Source: Pseudoalteromonas holothuriae
GTDB lineage: Bacteria > Pseudomonadota > Gammaproteobacteria > Enterobacterales > Alteromonadaceae
NCBI RefSeq assembly: GCF_945859825.1
Contig: NZ_CAMAPC010000007.1
Location: 124,001-188,000 of the forward strand
Length of the DNA: 64,000 nt
Reading direction: 5' to 3'
Shown here: positions 18,326 to 28,000 of the stretch, piece after piece
How the letters are laid out: every line of letters starts with the position of its first letter
Numbering within the stretch: position 1 is the first letter of the stretch
Notes under the pieces: model-generated
Database searches by the model: none
Told to the model about the DNA's origin: nothing
Seen by the model: only the letters and a program-made list of their open reading frames with translations
Made by a program: the position numbers and the translations under genes

Positions 18326-18946
18326 ATGAGCAATAATAATTCAGCCAATAAACATGAAATCGTTGAAAAGAACGTTGGCCTAATGGCTATACTGACTGTT
18401 TTTGCGATTAGCTTTGGTGCACTGGTAGAAATTACACCACTTATGTTCCAAGAAGATACAACTAAACCTGTTGATGGCCTGCGTCCATTAACTGCATTAG
18501 AAATGGAAGGTCGTGATATTTATGTACGTGAAGGGTGTTATAACTGTCACTCACAGATGATCCGTCCATTTCGTGATGAAGTCGAGCGCTATGGTCACTA
18601 CTCTGTCGCCGGTGAATCAGTATGGGATCATCCATTTCAATGGGGGTCAAAGCGAACTGGTCCTGACTTAGCCCGAGTAGGTGAGCGTTACTCAGATGAC
18701 TGGCATTATGCACATTTAATGGACCCGCGTTCAGTGGTTCCTGAGTCGAACATGCCAGCTTATCCTTGGTTAGATGAAAACGTACTAGACGGTAAGTTAA
18801 CCGCCAAAAAGCTTGAAGTATTCAAAGGCTTCGGTGTGCCTTACACCGAGCAAGATATCCAAGGCGCTGAAGCCGCAGTAAAGGGTAAAACAGAAATGCA
18901 AGCCCTTATTGCTTACCTTCAGCAACTTGGCACACACTTGAAGTAA
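18326..18946 (+). CDS. ccoO: cbb3 oxidase subunit II (monoheme cytochrome c)
   Basis: This 206-residue membrane-anchored cytochrome has one N-terminal helix (residues ~18-38) and a periplasmic domain with the heme c site GCYNCHSQM (CxxCH near residue 70). The Met of [11 protein letters not shown] is the likely axial ligand. It passes electrons from CcoP to CcoN. It follows ccoN and precedes ccoQ by a few bases, within one operon. Confidence 0.98.
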   Translation: MSNNNSANKHEIVEKNVGLMAILTVFAISFGALVEITPLMFQEDTTKPVDGLRPLTALEMEGRDIYVREGCYNCHSQMIRPFRDEVERYGHYSVAGESVWDHPFQWGSKRTGPDLARVGERYSDDWHYAHLMDPRSVVPESNMPAYPWLDENVLDGKLTAKKLEVFKGFGVPYTEQDIQGAEAAVKGKTEMQALIAYLQQLGTHLK

Positions 18947-18951
18947 CTATT

Positions 18952-19137
18952 ATGGATTACGGCACATACAGAGGCATTTTAACTCTGGTAATTTTGGTAC
19001 TATTTATTGTGATTGTTGCTTGGGCATATAGCAAACGCACTAGAAATCGTTTTGATAATGCGGCTAATGCTATCTTTGAAGATGAAAAAGAGCACAAGAA
19101 AACAATCTCTAACGAGGAAAAGGAGTCTGAAAAATGA
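18952..19137 (+). CDS. ccoQ: cbb3 oxidase small subunit CcoQ
   Basis: This 61-residue protein has one transmembrane helix (ILTLVILVLFIVIVAWAYS) and a charged cytoplasmic tail, matching CcoQ in size and position between ccoO and ccoP. It helps stabilise the complex. Its stop codon overlaps the ccoP start (ATGA). Confidence 0.95.
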   Translation: MDYGTYRGILTLVILVLFIVIVAWAYSKRTRNRFDNAANAIFEDEKEHKKTISNEEKESEK

Positions 19138-20099
19138 CTAGCTTTTGGAGTATTTGGGTCATTGTATTGACCCTTGCATGTCTTGCTCTGATCTTAGGCT
19201 TATTGCTTTGGAACCTAAAGAACTACGTAGGTGTTGAAGAAGGCGAAAGTTGTGGTCATGAATTTGACGGAATTGAAGAAATAAATAATCCACTCCCTAA
19301 GTGGTGGACTTATATGTTCTTCGCAACATTTGTTTGGGCTGTTTATTACCTAGCAGCTTATCCTGGCCTAGGTAACTGGCAAGGTCTTGCTAAATGGACA
19401 AGTTCAAATCAGGGTGTTACATCACTTGCAGAATCTAAAAGAGCAACTGAAGAGGCACTCGCAAATGGTGAGAAAGTACAATTAGACCAAGAAATCATCG
19501 CAGCTGATGAACGTTTTGGTCCAATCTTTGAAGCCTTTGCTAAGCAAGATATCGAAACATTAGCAAAAGATGAAAAAGCACTTGAGATTGGTCAGCGTTT
19601 ATTCTCACAAAACTGTGCTCAGTGTCATGGCTCGGATGCTCGTGGTGGTATTGGTTTCCCTAACTTGACAGACAAAGACTGGCTTTACGGCGGGTCACCT
19701 GACAAAATCAAAGAAACCTTACTGATTGGTCGTGTAGCAGCAATGCCACCTTGGAAAGCCGCTTTAGGTGAGCAAGGTGTAAAAGAAATGACAGCCTATG
19801 TGTTGAGCCTTTCTGGTCGTAAAGTAAATCAAAAAGATGCCGATGCTGGTAAAGCAAAATTTGCGATGTGTGCGGCATGTCATGGTATGGACGGTAAGGG
19901 CTCTGTTGCCCACAACCTGCCATTTGGTGCACCAAACCTGACCGATAATATCTGGCTATATGGTGGCTCTCAACGTGCTGTTGAAGAAACACTTAACAAT
20001 GGCCGTGCTGGCGTGATGCCTGCTTGGAAAGATATTTTAGGTGAAGAAAAAGTTCACCTGTTAACTGCATATGTATATAGCTTGTCACAAGATAAGTAA
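19134..20099 (+). CDS. ccoP: cbb3 oxidase subunit III (diheme cytochrome c)
   Basis: This 321-residue protein has two N-terminal membrane helices (about 5-27 and 57-78) and two cytochrome c domains. The heme sites are CAQCHGSDARGG (~residue 160) and CAACHGMDGKGS (~245). Conserved Met ligands follow in AMPPWKAALG and VMPAWKDILG. It is the electron entry subunit from soluble cytochromes. The gene overlaps ccoQ by four bases and is followed by a strong terminator, so it closes the ccoNOQP operon. Confidence 0.98.
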   Translation: MTSFWSIWVIVLTLACLALILGLLLWNLKNYVGVEEGESCGHEFDGIEEINNPLPKWWTYMFFATFVWAVYYLAAYPGLGNWQGLAKWTSSNQGVTSLAESKRATEEALANGEKVQLDQEIIAADERFGPIFEAFAKQDIETLAKDEKALEIGQRLFSQNCAQCHGSDARGGIGFPNLTDKDWLYGGSPDKIKETLLIGRVAAMPPWKAALGEQGVKEMTAYVLSLSGRKVNQKDADAGKAKFAMCAACHGMDGKGSVAHNLPFGAPNLTDNIWLYGGSQRAVEETLNNGRAGVMPAWKDILGEEKVHLLTAYVYSLSQDK

Positions 20100-20125
20100 A
20101 ATGCACAACAAGGTTAATTAAGATC

Positions 20126-20157
20126 AAAAAAAGCCTCCTTTTGGAGGCTTTTTTTTA
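20126..20157 (+). terminator. Rho-independent terminator after ccoP
   Basis: A 13-bp perfect stem (AAAAAAAGCCTCC with its complement, TTTT loop) ends in a T-run, 27 bp after the ccoP stop. Confidence 0.92.
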
Positions 20158-20215
20158 GGTGTTTTTGCGCAAATAAGATAAAATATCACCACACTTTTCA
20201 AGCATTAGAGTCGTT

Positions 20216-20707
20216 ATGAACCCTACTCCGTGGTATAAGAATTTTTGGCCTTGGTTTTTAATGTTTTTCCCCGTAGTAACTATTATCGCTTGCGTATTTT
20301 TGGTAATTTTTGCCGTGGGCAATGGCCCAGATATGGTTGTTGATGATTACTATAAAAAAGGCAAAGCAATTAATTTAGAACTTTCTAAATTTGATAAAGC
20401 TAAAGCACTTTATCTACATGGAGATTTGCAAGTTGAAAATGACTATGTCAAGTTCGCGTTTACCAAAGGTGATCATAGTAACGTGAAAGCATTAAAAGCG
20501 TCATTTTACCACAGAACCATTAAAAAATTTGATTTTGATACGACCTTGCTACCTAATGCAAATGATGAATTCACTGCTATTTTAGAGCCAATACAACAAG
20601 GTGCTTATACCGTGTTTTTAGAGCCGATGGATGGTAGTTGGAAGCTCAAAGAAAATATTCAACTACCGACAAAACATAACATTCAAATATCTCCAGAATA
20701 TAAGTAG
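20216..20707 (+). CDS. FixH/CcoH-like cbb3 assembly protein
   Basis: This 163-residue protein has one N-terminal membrane helix (FLMFFPVVTIIACVFLVIFAV) and a periplasmic domain beginning VVDDYYKKGKAINLEL, the conserved FixH motif. FixH-family proteins take part in maturation of cbb3 oxidase together with the copper ATPase encoded next. The gene lies 5 bp before ccoI and starts a second operon after the ccoP terminator. ccoG, which often sits beside fixH, is not present here. Confidence 0.9.
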   Translation: MNPTPWYKNFWPWFLMFFPVVTIIACVFLVIFAVGNGPDMVVDDYYKKGKAINLELSKFDKAKALYLHGDLQVENDYVKFAFTKGDHSNVKALKASFYHRTIKKFDFDTTLLPNANDEFTAILEPIQQGAYTVFLEPMDGSWKLKENIQLPTKHNIQISPEYK

Positions 20708-20712
20708 TTGTT

Positions 20713-23088
20713 ATGGCAAATACTTGCTTTCATTGTTTAGAGCCTATTCCTAAAGGCTTCGTTGGTGAAATTGTTTACCAAAACCAAACTCAAGGTGTTT
20801 GTTGTATTGGTTGCCAAGCCGTTGCTGAAACCATTCTTGCGCAAGGCATGAGCGACTATTATAAATTTAGGACAACATCAGCAGGTAAAGTAGACGAGCT
20901 TGTACCTGAACAATTGTCTCTTATAAAAAGCTACGACAACGCTGATGTTCAACAAGACTTTGTCACTCATCAAGGTGAGCTCTCTGAGGTGTTACTCAGT
21001 GTTGAAGGCATTAGCTGCGCAGCTTGTGCATGGCTCATAGAAAAACAGCTATTAGCGCTAACAGGCGTTAATCGAGTTGATGTAAATACATCAACTCACC
21101 GAGCAATGATCATATGGGATGCTAAACAAGTATTACTCAGTGATATTATTCAATCACTTATGCAAATTGGTTACAAAGCTTACCCTTTTCAAGCTGATGA
21201 TGAAGCAACCCAAAAGCAAGCTGTTGCAAAAGCTTATATTCGACGCTTAGGGGTTGCGGGTCTTATGACCATGCAAGTAATGATGTTTGCTTTTGCGATG
21301 TACTTTGGCATGTTCTCCGGTATGGAAGAAGATTTTGAGCAATACTTTCGCTGGATAAGCCTAATACTCGCCTCCCCTGTTATTTTATATTCCGCATTAC
21401 CATTTTTAACCAATGCAATAAAGGGCTTAAAAGCCAAACAGCTTAATATGGACTTACCCGTCTCCTTAGCTATATTTGGCGCCTATGGTGCAAGCTGCTA
21501 TGCAACTGTAATGGAGGTGGGTGAAGTTTATTTTGAATCTATTTGTATGTTTACGTTCTTACTGTTACTGGGTAAGTATCTAGAATTTAGAGCACGACTT
21601 AAAGCCAGTGAATTTACCGCTAACTTACAAAAGCTATTGCCTCTGACCGCCCGTAAAGTTACCGAGCATGATCAAGAGCATATTGTTGCTGCAAAAAACC
21701 TCAAACTTGCAGATAAGATATTAGTAAAGCCCGGTGAGACCATACCCGCTGATGGTTTAGTCATAGAAGGAAGCACCAGCGTTGATGAGTCCATGATGAC
21801 CGGTGAACATTTACCTGTAGCCAAACATCATGGTCATCAAGTATTTGCAGGTACAGTCAATCATGATGGGGTGATAAGCCTTGAAATAAATAAAATTGGC
21901 CAAAACACCCTCTTAAATCAAATTATTCGCCTGCAACATTCAGCTTTAAGTAAACGACCTAAACTGGTGGAGATCACAGACAAAGTAGCGCAGTGGTTTG
22001 TTGCTTGCTTATTAGTTTTTGCTTCTCTTACCGCCTTTGGTTGGTATTCAGTTTCTCCTGAACAAGCTTTTTGGGTAACTATTTCGGTATTGGTTGCTAC
22101 CTGCCCGTGTGCATTGAGTTTGGCCATTCCAACGGCGCTTACTTGTGCAGTCGCAACACTCACCAAAAAAGGCGTGTTAATCAAAGAAGGTCATGTTTTA
22201 GAAACATTAACAAAGCTCACCCGCGTTGCCTTTGACAAAACAGGCACTTTAACTGAAGGTCGATTTTCAATCGACCATACCGTGCTTATTGATAACAATT
22301 ATAGTAAACATGATGCTCTGGCTTTGGCAGCAAGCCTTGAAAGGTACTCTGAGCACCCTATTAGCGAGGCATTTAGTGAACATCTGATGCACCATCACAC
22401 TCTAACTGATGTGCAAGTACATCCAGGGGTCGGTATTAGTGCAAAATTAAATACCGACACTATTGCCATAGGTAAAAGCAGTTGGTTTAACGGGCATCAA
22501 AGTCAAGCACAGGCAACTTTGTTTGTTAACGAGCAAGCAGTGGCAGATTTTCACTTAAACGACAAAGTTCGAGATAATGCACATAGTGTTGTTAAGTCAC
22601 TACAAAAAAATGGTTTAACGTGCCACCTACTCACGGGTGATAGCAGCAAAGCAGGCGAGCAATTAGCCCTGCAACTGTCTTTAGATTCACAGCAAAGTAG
22701 CTGTTCACCCAAGGACAAACTCCACACAGTTGAGTCTTGGTCACGCCAAGGAGAGGTAGTTGCTATGGTAGGTGATGGCGTAAACGACAGCCCTGTTTTT
22801 AACAGTGCGCATTTATCTATTGCAATGGAAACAGGTGCTGATATTTCTAAAAATGTTGCTGATGTCGTACTGCTAAAAAGTAATCTCAATGCGATTTTAA
22901 GCTTACAACAAATAGCACTAAAAACACGCCGTATTGTTAAACAAAATTTAGCAATATCGTTAGTTTATAATGCTTCAATACTACCACTGGCTGCGCTCGG
23001 ATTAGTACCTCCGTGGATTGCTGTTATCGGTATGTCAGCAAGCTCTATAATAGTCATAGGTAATTCACTGAGGTTATTAAAATTATGA
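20713..23088 (+). CDS. ccoI: Copper-exporting P-type ATPase for cbb3 assembly
   Basis: This 791-residue P1B-type ATPase moves copper across the inner membrane for insertion into cbb3 oxidase. It starts with a Cys-rich zinc-finger-like region (CFHCLEPIP...CCIGCQAV), followed by an HMA domain with GISCAACAW. The membrane copper site is CPC in ATCPCALSLAIP, the phosphorylation site DKTGTLTEG, the hinge GDGVNDSPVF, and TGEHLPV the actuator loop. The N-terminal extension with CFHC is typical of FixI/CcoI as opposed to CopA. Its stop overlaps the ccoS start by ATGA. Confidence 0.96.
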   Translation: MANTCFHCLEPIPKGFVGEIVYQNQTQGVCCIGCQAVAETILAQGMSDYYKFRTTSAGKVDELVPEQLSLIKSYDNADVQQDFVTHQGELSEVLLSVEGISCAACAWLIEKQLLALTGVNRVDVNTSTHRAMIIWDAKQVLLSDIIQSLMQIGYKAYPFQADDEATQKQAVAKAYIRRLGVAGLMTMQVMMFAFAMYFGMFSGMEEDFEQYFRWISLILASPVILYSALPFLTNAIKGLKAKQLNMDLPVSLAIFGAYGASCYATVMEVGEVYFESICMFTFLLLLGKYLEFRARLKASEFTANLQKLLPLTARKVTEHDQEHIVAAKNLKLADKILVKPGETIPADGLVIEGSTSVDESMMTGEHLPVAKHHGHQVFAGTVNHDGVISLEINKIGQNTLLNQIIRLQHSALSKRPKLVEITDKVAQWFVACLLVFASLTAFGWYSVSPEQAFWVTISVLVATCPCALSLAIPTALTCAVATLTKKGVLIKEGHVLETLTKLTRVAFDKTGTLTEGRFSIDHTVLIDNNYSKHDALALAASLERYSEHPISEAFSEHLMHHHTLTDVQVHPGVGISAKLNTDTIAIGKSSWFNGHQSQAQATLFVNEQAVADFHLNDKVRDNAHSVVKSLQKNGLTCHLLTGDSSKAGEQLALQLSLDSQQSSCSPKDKLHTVESWSRQGEVVAMVGDGVNDSPVFNSAHLSIAMETGADISKNVADVVLLKSNLNAILSLQQIALKTRRIVKQNLAISLVYNASILPLAALGLVPPWIAVIGMSASSIIVIGNSLRLLKL

Positions 23089-23258
23089 GTATCATCTATG
23101 TGTTAATCCCTATTGCTATTTTATTTGTTATCATCGCCATTGGGATCTTTTTTTGGGCAGTGAGAAGCGAGCAATTTTCTGACCTTGAAAAACAAGGGCA
23201 TAGTATTTTGTTTGAAGATGACAAAGAGCAACATAAAAACGCCAATGAACGAGATTAA
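23085..23258 (+). CDS. ccoS: cbb3 oxidase maturation protein CcoS
   Basis: This 57-residue protein has one N-terminal membrane helix (IIYVLIPIAILFVIIAIGIF) followed by FWAVRSEQFSDLEKQGHSIL, the CcoS signature, and a charged tail with FEDDKEQHK. CcoS is needed for assembly of active cbb3 oxidase. The start overlaps the ccoI stop, and its end overlaps the start of the next gene by 14 bases, so translation is coupled. Confidence 0.95.
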   Translation: MSIIYVLIPIAILFVIIAIGIFFWAVRSEQFSDLEKQGHSILFEDDKEQHKNANERD

Positions 23259-23916
23259 CCTATTTAGCGCGTTTATAATGGGCCTAATTGGTAGCGGCCA
23301 CTGCCTAGTTATGTGCGGTGGTATTGCATCTAGTTTACAACTTGCGTCTAATTCGCTTAAACCATGGCGTGTTAGCATACTTTATAATATTGGCCGTGCG
23401 TCTAGTTACATGTTTGCAGGTGCGCTGGTCGCCACTTTAGGCAGTTCATTTGCCAAGCAAAATACCACTTTTTCGGTAAGTTTAAAGTTATTAAGTGGTG
23501 TATTCATGCTATTAGTCGGCGTTTATGTTATGCGTTTGGCAAGTAGTTTAAAGTGGCTAGAAAGCGTTGCTAAAATGGCAGTATGGCAACATCTAATCAA
23601 GCTCAATAAATACTTATTACCTGTTAAGAATTACCCCCGTGTACTTGGCTATGGCATGTTGTGGGGTTGGTTGCCTTGTGGGCTGGTGTATTCAGCCTTG
23701 ATCTGGACTTTACAAGCACAATCCGCTGCACACGGAGCCTTGATCATGCTGTGTTTTGCACTTGGCACAGTGCCAGCCATGCTATTGGTAGGACAATCCG
23801 CCGCGCAACTTAGCCGCTTTTTAAATCACAACCTGGTGAGATTAGGGTTTGGAAGTATTTTTATCTGGTATGGTATTTATCTCCTAATCATTGCAACCGA
23901 TAAGCTAGTACATTAA
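23245..23916 (+). CDS. TauE/SafE-like (CcoX-type) membrane protein
   Basis: The start at 23245 (MNEINLFSAFIMGLIGSGHC) is preferred to the open-frame start at 23185 because it fits the family and overlaps ccoS in the usual way. The protein has about six membrane helices and the conserved GSGHCLVMCGGIAS near the N terminus and GWLPCGLVYSAL later. These HxMCGG and PCG motifs are typical of the sulfite-exporter TauE/SafE-like group that lies next to fixI and fixS in many gammaproteobacteria. A copper-handling role in oxidase assembly is inferred from position and the Cys motifs. Confidence 0.85.
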   Translation: MNEINLFSAFIMGLIGSGHCLVMCGGIASSLQLASNSLKPWRVSILYNIGRASSYMFAGALVATLGSSFAKQNTTFSVSLKLLSGVFMLLVGVYVMRLASSLKWLESVAKMAVWQHLIKLNKYLLPVKNYPRVLGYGMLWGWLPCGLVYSALIWTLQAQSAAHGALIMLCFALGTVPAMLLVGQSAAQLSRFLNHNLVRLGFGSIFIWYGIYLLIIATDKLVH

Positions 23917-23949
23917 TCTAAGTAAAACGTATTAAAGAATGGACTTATT

Positions 23950-24684
23950 ATGGATTTGAACAATCAACAGCGTGGCAAAAGCCAGTGCACAATCAGTTGT
24001 AATAACTGCAGTATTAGTCAGCTGTGTTTGCCATTTACTCTTAATGGCACTGAAATGGACAAACTTGATGAAATTATCGAGCGTAAAAAACCATTGCACA
24101 AAGGCGATTACCTGTTTGAATCTGGTGCAAAGCTCAATGCTATTTTTGCTGTACGATCCGGTTCATTTAAGTCATATACCTTATCAGAACAAGGCGATGA
24201 GCAAATCACTGGTTTCCATTTAGCTGGTGACTTGGTTGGGTTTGATGCTATCAATAAAATGCAACATCAAAGCTTTTCACAGGCATTGGAGACTTCTATG
24301 GTGTGTGAAATTCCTTTTGACACACTAGACGAATTAGCGGGTAAACTACCCAAATTACGTCAACAAATCATGCGTTTAATGAGTAATGAAATAAACTACG
24401 ATCAAGAAATGCTGCTGCTACTGAATAAAAAAACTGCAGAAGAACGATTAGCTACGTTTATTTATAACCTTTCAAATCGCTTTGGGGAACGAGGTTTTTC
24501 TCGTAAAGAGTTCCGCTTTACCATGACACGCGGTGAAATAGGAAACTACTTAGGTTTAACTGTTGAAACCATTAGTCGCTTGTTGAGCCGTTTTCAAAAA
24601 GCTGACATTATCAAAGTAGAAGGTAAATTCATTACCATCTTAGATATCACAGCACTGGCGCGTACCGCCGCTATTTCTGTTTGA
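23950..24684 (+). CDS. fnr: FNR/EtrA-type oxygen-sensing regulator
   Basis: This 244-residue CRP/FNR-family transcription factor has the [4Fe-4S] ligands C17-x2-C20-x5-C26 plus an internal Cys near residue 119, the FNR spacing. The cyclic-nucleotide-like sensor domain follows, then an HTH with [14 protein letters not shown], whose ETISR contacts the TTGAT half-site. It activates low-oxygen genes, probably including the cbb3 operons here. It is preceded by a gap of 33 bp after the TauE-like gene. Its iron-sulfur cluster makes it active only without oxygen. Confidence 0.96.
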   Translation: MDLNNQQRGKSQCTISCNNCSISQLCLPFTLNGTEMDKLDEIIERKKPLHKGDYLFESGAKLNAIFAVRSGSFKSYTLSEQGDEQITGFHLAGDLVGFDAINKMQHQSFSQALETSMVCEIPFDTLDELAGKLPKLRQQIMRLMSNEINYDQEMLLLLNKKTAEERLATFIYNLSNRFGERGFSRKEFRFTMTRGEIGNYLGLTVETISRLLSRFQKADIIKVEGKFITILDITALARTAAISV

Positions 24685-24785
24685 TCTAAAACAAAAAATT
24701 ACTTGTAAACTCTTTAACCTTGGGCTAAATCAGTTACACTTAAATCTAGTTGATTTAGCTAACAAAGCACGTTAAGGAATTTGCG

Positions 24786-25709
24786 ATGGATAAGATTAAA
24801 CGCATTTTAGCCGTTATAGACCCAACCAAAGCGCAACAACACAGCTTACAGCGCGCCATTACACTTGCCAAAAAAACTGGCGCAGAAGTAACCGCATTCT
24901 TATCAATATATGATTTTTCTTATGAAATGACGACCATGCTTTCTAAAGATGAACGCGAGGCGATGCGTGATGCCGTTGTCAAAGATAGAGAAGCATGGAT
25001 TGATGAATTGCTGAAAAACGTTGATGGCATTAGCATTCATAGCCAAGTCTTGTGGCATAATCGCCCGTATGAAGCAATCATCAAAACTGTTATAAAAGAT
25101 GACTATGACCTTGTAGTAAAAGGCACACATCAGCACGACACGTTAAAATCCGTGATATTCACCCCAACTGACTGGCACCTAATACGTAAATGCCCGGCTC
25201 CTGTGCTATTAGTAAAAGATCAAGACTGGCCTGCACACGGGCATATACTTGCCGCAGTTAATGCCGTCAGTGACAATGAACAGCATTTAGAGCTTAATAA
25301 ACGCATTATTAGCGACGCACAATTTATTTGCCAATTGGCTAACGCAAAATTAAGCTTGGTCAATACCTATCCTGCTACCCCAGTTAATATAGCAATTGAG
25401 ATCCCAGAATTTAACCCAACGCAATATAATGAAGCTGTAAAAAAACACCATGAAGAAGAAACTTTTGCTCTGGGTGCTGCATTTTCTATTGCCCGAAGTG
25501 AGTGCCTTGTCAAAGAAGGCTTACCAGAAGATATTATTCCCATGGTTGCAAAAGATAAAAAATCTGAGTTGGTCGTCATTGGTACGGTTGGCAGAACGGG
25601 GATCAGCGCTGCGCTTATTGGTAATACCGCAGAACATGTTATAGACAGTTTAGACTGTGATGTTTTAGCCCTTAAACCAGATGGATATACCAGTCCACTC
25701 GCCGATTAA
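24786..25709 (+). CDS. uspE: Universal stress protein UspE-like, tandem Usp domains
   Basis: This 307-residue protein has two Usp domains. The first opens MDKIKRILAVIDPTKAQQ, and the second carries the LVVIGTVGRTGISAALIGNTAEHV nucleotide-binding signature (about residues 260-285). UspE often lies beside fnr in gammaproteobacteria, supporting the name. A role in stress survival and motility or adhesion is known from relatives. The gene has its own likely promoter in the 100-bp gap and a strong terminator after it. Confidence 0.92.
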   Translation: MDKIKRILAVIDPTKAQQHSLQRAITLAKKTGAEVTAFLSIYDFSYEMTTMLSKDEREAMRDAVVKDREAWIDELLKNVDGISIHSQVLWHNRPYEAIIKTVIKDDYDLVVKGTHQHDTLKSVIFTPTDWHLIRKCPAPVLLVKDQDWPAHGHILAAVNAVSDNEQHLELNKRIISDAQFICQLANAKLSLVNTYPATPVNIAIEIPEFNPTQYNEAVKKHHEEETFALGAAFSIARSECLVKEGLPEDIIPMVAKDKKSELVVIGTVGRTGISAALIGNTAEHVIDSLDCDVLALKPDGYTSPLAD

Positions 25710-25718
25710 GCTTTACTG

Positions 25719-25760
25719 AACCATCAAAACCCTAATTTAGAGGTTTTGATGGTTATAAAA
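25719..25760 (+). terminator. Hairpin terminator after uspE
   Basis: AACCATCAAAACC at 25719-25731 is exactly complementary to 25742-25754, followed by ATAAAA. It is a strong 13-bp stem just after the gene; the tail is short in T. Confidence 0.75.
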
Positions 25761-25794
25761 CACCATAGAATAATTACCTCTTCACCTAAGAAAT

Positions 25795-25814
25795 ATCATA
25801 CAAAATTGTATGAT
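25795..25814. promoter_or_regulatory. 20-bp palindrome upstream of the response regulator
   Basis: ATCATACAAAATTGTATGAT has two perfect 9-bp arms and lies 56 bp before the response regulator start. It is a good candidate operator for autoregulation. Related ATCATACAAA text occurs at about 27930 after the kinase gene. Confidence 0.45.
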
Positions 25815-25869
25815 GCCCTTTTCCTCATTTAAGATTAAGATAGTGTTTTATGTCGTCTTTGAGGTGTGA

Positions 25870-26541
25870 ATGAAAATATTATTAGTGGAAGATGACATAG
25901 ATACAGCACAGTTTATTATCAAATGCCTTGAGCAAAACGGTGACAGTGTTACACACTGTACAGATGCAGAGCAAGGTATGCTAAATGCGTCAATTCATTC
26001 CTTTGATGTCATTATTTTTGACCGTTTACTACCCGGTATGGATGGCCTTGATGCCGTGCGCATATTACGCAAAAGTAATGTACTTACGCCGATTATTATG
26101 CTCACTGCCCTAAGTGAAACAGCGCATAGAGTAGCTGGCCTAAATGTGGGTGCTGATGATTACTTAGTAAAGCCATTCGCCTTCTCCGAGCTGTACGCAA
26201 GACTTACTGCATTAGCACGTCGCCAACCCCTTTTACAACAAAGTAGTGATCTCAGATTAAAAGACTTAACAATATGTCGTACAACCAGAAAAGTTACTCG
26301 GGGTAAGACACAAATAGAATTGCTTCCAAAAGAATATCAAATCCTAGAATATCTTATACTCAATAAAACACAGCTAGTCACTAAAACGATGTTACTAGAG
26401 AATGTATGGGGGTTTCATTTTGACCCAAAAACCAGTTTAGTACAAACGCATGTGAGTCGGCTTAGGAACAAAATTGATAAACCATTTAGTTGTGAACTTA
26501 TCAAAACAGTGCGTGGTCATGGTTACATCATATCAGAGTAA
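25870..26541 (+). CDS. OmpR-family response regulator
   Basis: This 223-residue regulator has an N-terminal receiver (acidic pair EDD at 7-9, phospho-acceptor D51 in IIFDRLLPGMDG, Lys in LVKPF near 105) and a C-terminal winged helix with KEYQILEYLILN, VQTHVSRLRNKID and IKTVRGHGYIIS. It pairs with the kinase encoded 3 bp downstream. Regulated genes are unknown; a perfect palindrome just upstream suggests autoregulation. Confidence 0.95.
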   Translation: MKILLVEDDIDTAQFIIKCLEQNGDSVTHCTDAEQGMLNASIHSFDVIIFDRLLPGMDGLDAVRILRKSNVLTPIIMLTALSETAHRVAGLNVGADDYLVKPFAFSELYARLTALARRQPLLQQSSDLRLKDLTICRTTRKVTRGKTQIELLPKEYQILEYLILNKTQLVTKTMLLENVWGFHFDPKTSLVQTHVSRLRNKIDKPFSCELIKTVRGHGYIISE

Positions 26542-26544
26542 ACT

Positions 26545-27924
26545 ATGAAGCAACTTCTTAACTCAATGAGTTTCACTAACCTATTTAAACATACACTGCT
26601 TTGCTGGCTAAGTGCGTGTGTTGTTTTGCTACTGATGATAGTCAATGAGAAAAGCCAATTAAAAAAGCACCAGACACTAGCCTTCTCTGAACTTGTTTCT
26701 GAAATAGTCACGCTATATGAGGATGATCAAGTGAATGGCTTAATTGATGAGTTTGACGTTGAAAAGGGCTTGATTTGGGACAAAGTACAAAGCGATACAC
26801 ATCTAGACGAAGAAGGTTTTTTATTTGCCCTGACTAGCAACAAACACCTCATCGCAGGCAGTGCATCCTTAAAATATACGACAGAACACTTCGCTAATTG
26901 GCATTCGTATTTTTATAACGATAACTCAAGTGTTCAAGTTATTAGTATCGCCCTTCCTTTGGATGAGCATAATCATGTTCATTTAGTCCAACGTATCAAT
27001 GATGAATACGTAATTACTGCAAAGCACCTAGATAAAGTTTTGTTATGGTTTTCACTTTTAAGCCTGCCACTTTTCTTTTTGGCTATGACATTTACTCACG
27101 TTGCTCGCGCAAGAGAGTTAATCAAACTGCAAAGTGCACTTGCAGCTATTCCCAAAGAACCTGACTCACGGCGCATAGCAACCGATAAATCAGCCAAAGA
27201 GCTATTTAGCTTAATCGGTTCAATTAATCAAATGCTGGATGAGGTTACTCAATTACACTCCACCATGAAAACCATGTCTGTTGGTATTGCCCATGACCTC
27301 AAAACGCCTCTTTCGAGAGTGGCAAATAGACTGCAAAGCATGCAACTAGATGTTGAACAACCAACGTTACTCCAAGATCACCTTGATCGTGCAAGCACTG
27401 ACCTTACCAGTGTAATCACAACTTTCAACAACTTGGTTCAATTAAACTCAATCGAGTCTGGGCAATGTAAACAAAGTTTTAAGCAATTAAACATTTCGCT
27501 ATTGATATTAGACCTTGCGCAAAGTTTTGAGCCAGTATTTGCCGATTCAGGTAAAAGCCTCGAAATATCAATTGCTGATAACGTGTATTGTAACGGTGAC
27601 AAAGATCTTATCAATCAACTCGTATCAAATTTATTAGAAAACGCCTTAGAGCACAGTGAGTCTAACGCTAAAGTTTGGATCCGTTTACAAAACCACGTAA
27701 ATGGCGCACTCCTGCAAGTAGGCGATAGTGGCCCTGGGATCGCTTCGATAGATAAAGATCAAGTATTTAATAAGTTTTACCGTGCAGATAAAAGTCGATC
27801 AAAGCAAGGAAATGGGCTTGGTTTGAGTATCGTAGAAGCAATTTGTACTGTACATGGCGCAACTATTCACTTGCTAGAAGCCCAAGATGGCGCGGTATTC
27901 AACATTGAACTATCGCGTGTATAA
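26545..27924 (+). CDS. Sensor histidine kinase
   Basis: This 459-residue membrane kinase has helices near residues 14-34 and 165-185 with a small periplasmic sensing domain between them, then a HAMP-like segment. The phospho-acceptor His is in GIAHDLKTPLSR (~residue 250). ATP-binding motifs are NLLENALEHSES (N box), DSGPGIAS (G1) and GNGLGLSIVEA (G2). It phosphorylates the adjacent OmpR-type regulator. The signal is not evident. Confidence 0.95.
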   Translation: MKQLLNSMSFTNLFKHTLLCWLSACVVLLLMIVNEKSQLKKHQTLAFSELVSEIVTLYEDDQVNGLIDEFDVEKGLIWDKVQSDTHLDEEGFLFALTSNKHLIAGSASLKYTTEHFANWHSYFYNDNSSVQVISIALPLDEHNHVHLVQRINDEYVITAKHLDKVLLWFSLLSLPLFFLAMTFTHVARARELIKLQSALAAIPKEPDSRRIATDKSAKELFSLIGSINQMLDEVTQLHSTMKTMSVGIAHDLKTPLSRVANRLQSMQLDVEQPTLLQDHLDRASTDLTSVITTFNNLVQLNSIESGQCKQSFKQLNISLLILDLAQSFEPVFADSGKSLEISIADNVYCNGDKDLINQLVSNLLENALEHSESNAKVWIRLQNHVNGALLQVGDSGPGIASIDKDQVFNKFYRADKSRSKQGNGLGLSIVEAICTVHGATIHLLEAQDGAVFNIELSRV

Positions 27925-28000
27925 AATCTTAATCATACAAATATGTAAGGTTTCATACCTGATTTGTAAAACACCGCAAAGTTAAAGCGCCTTATACTTA

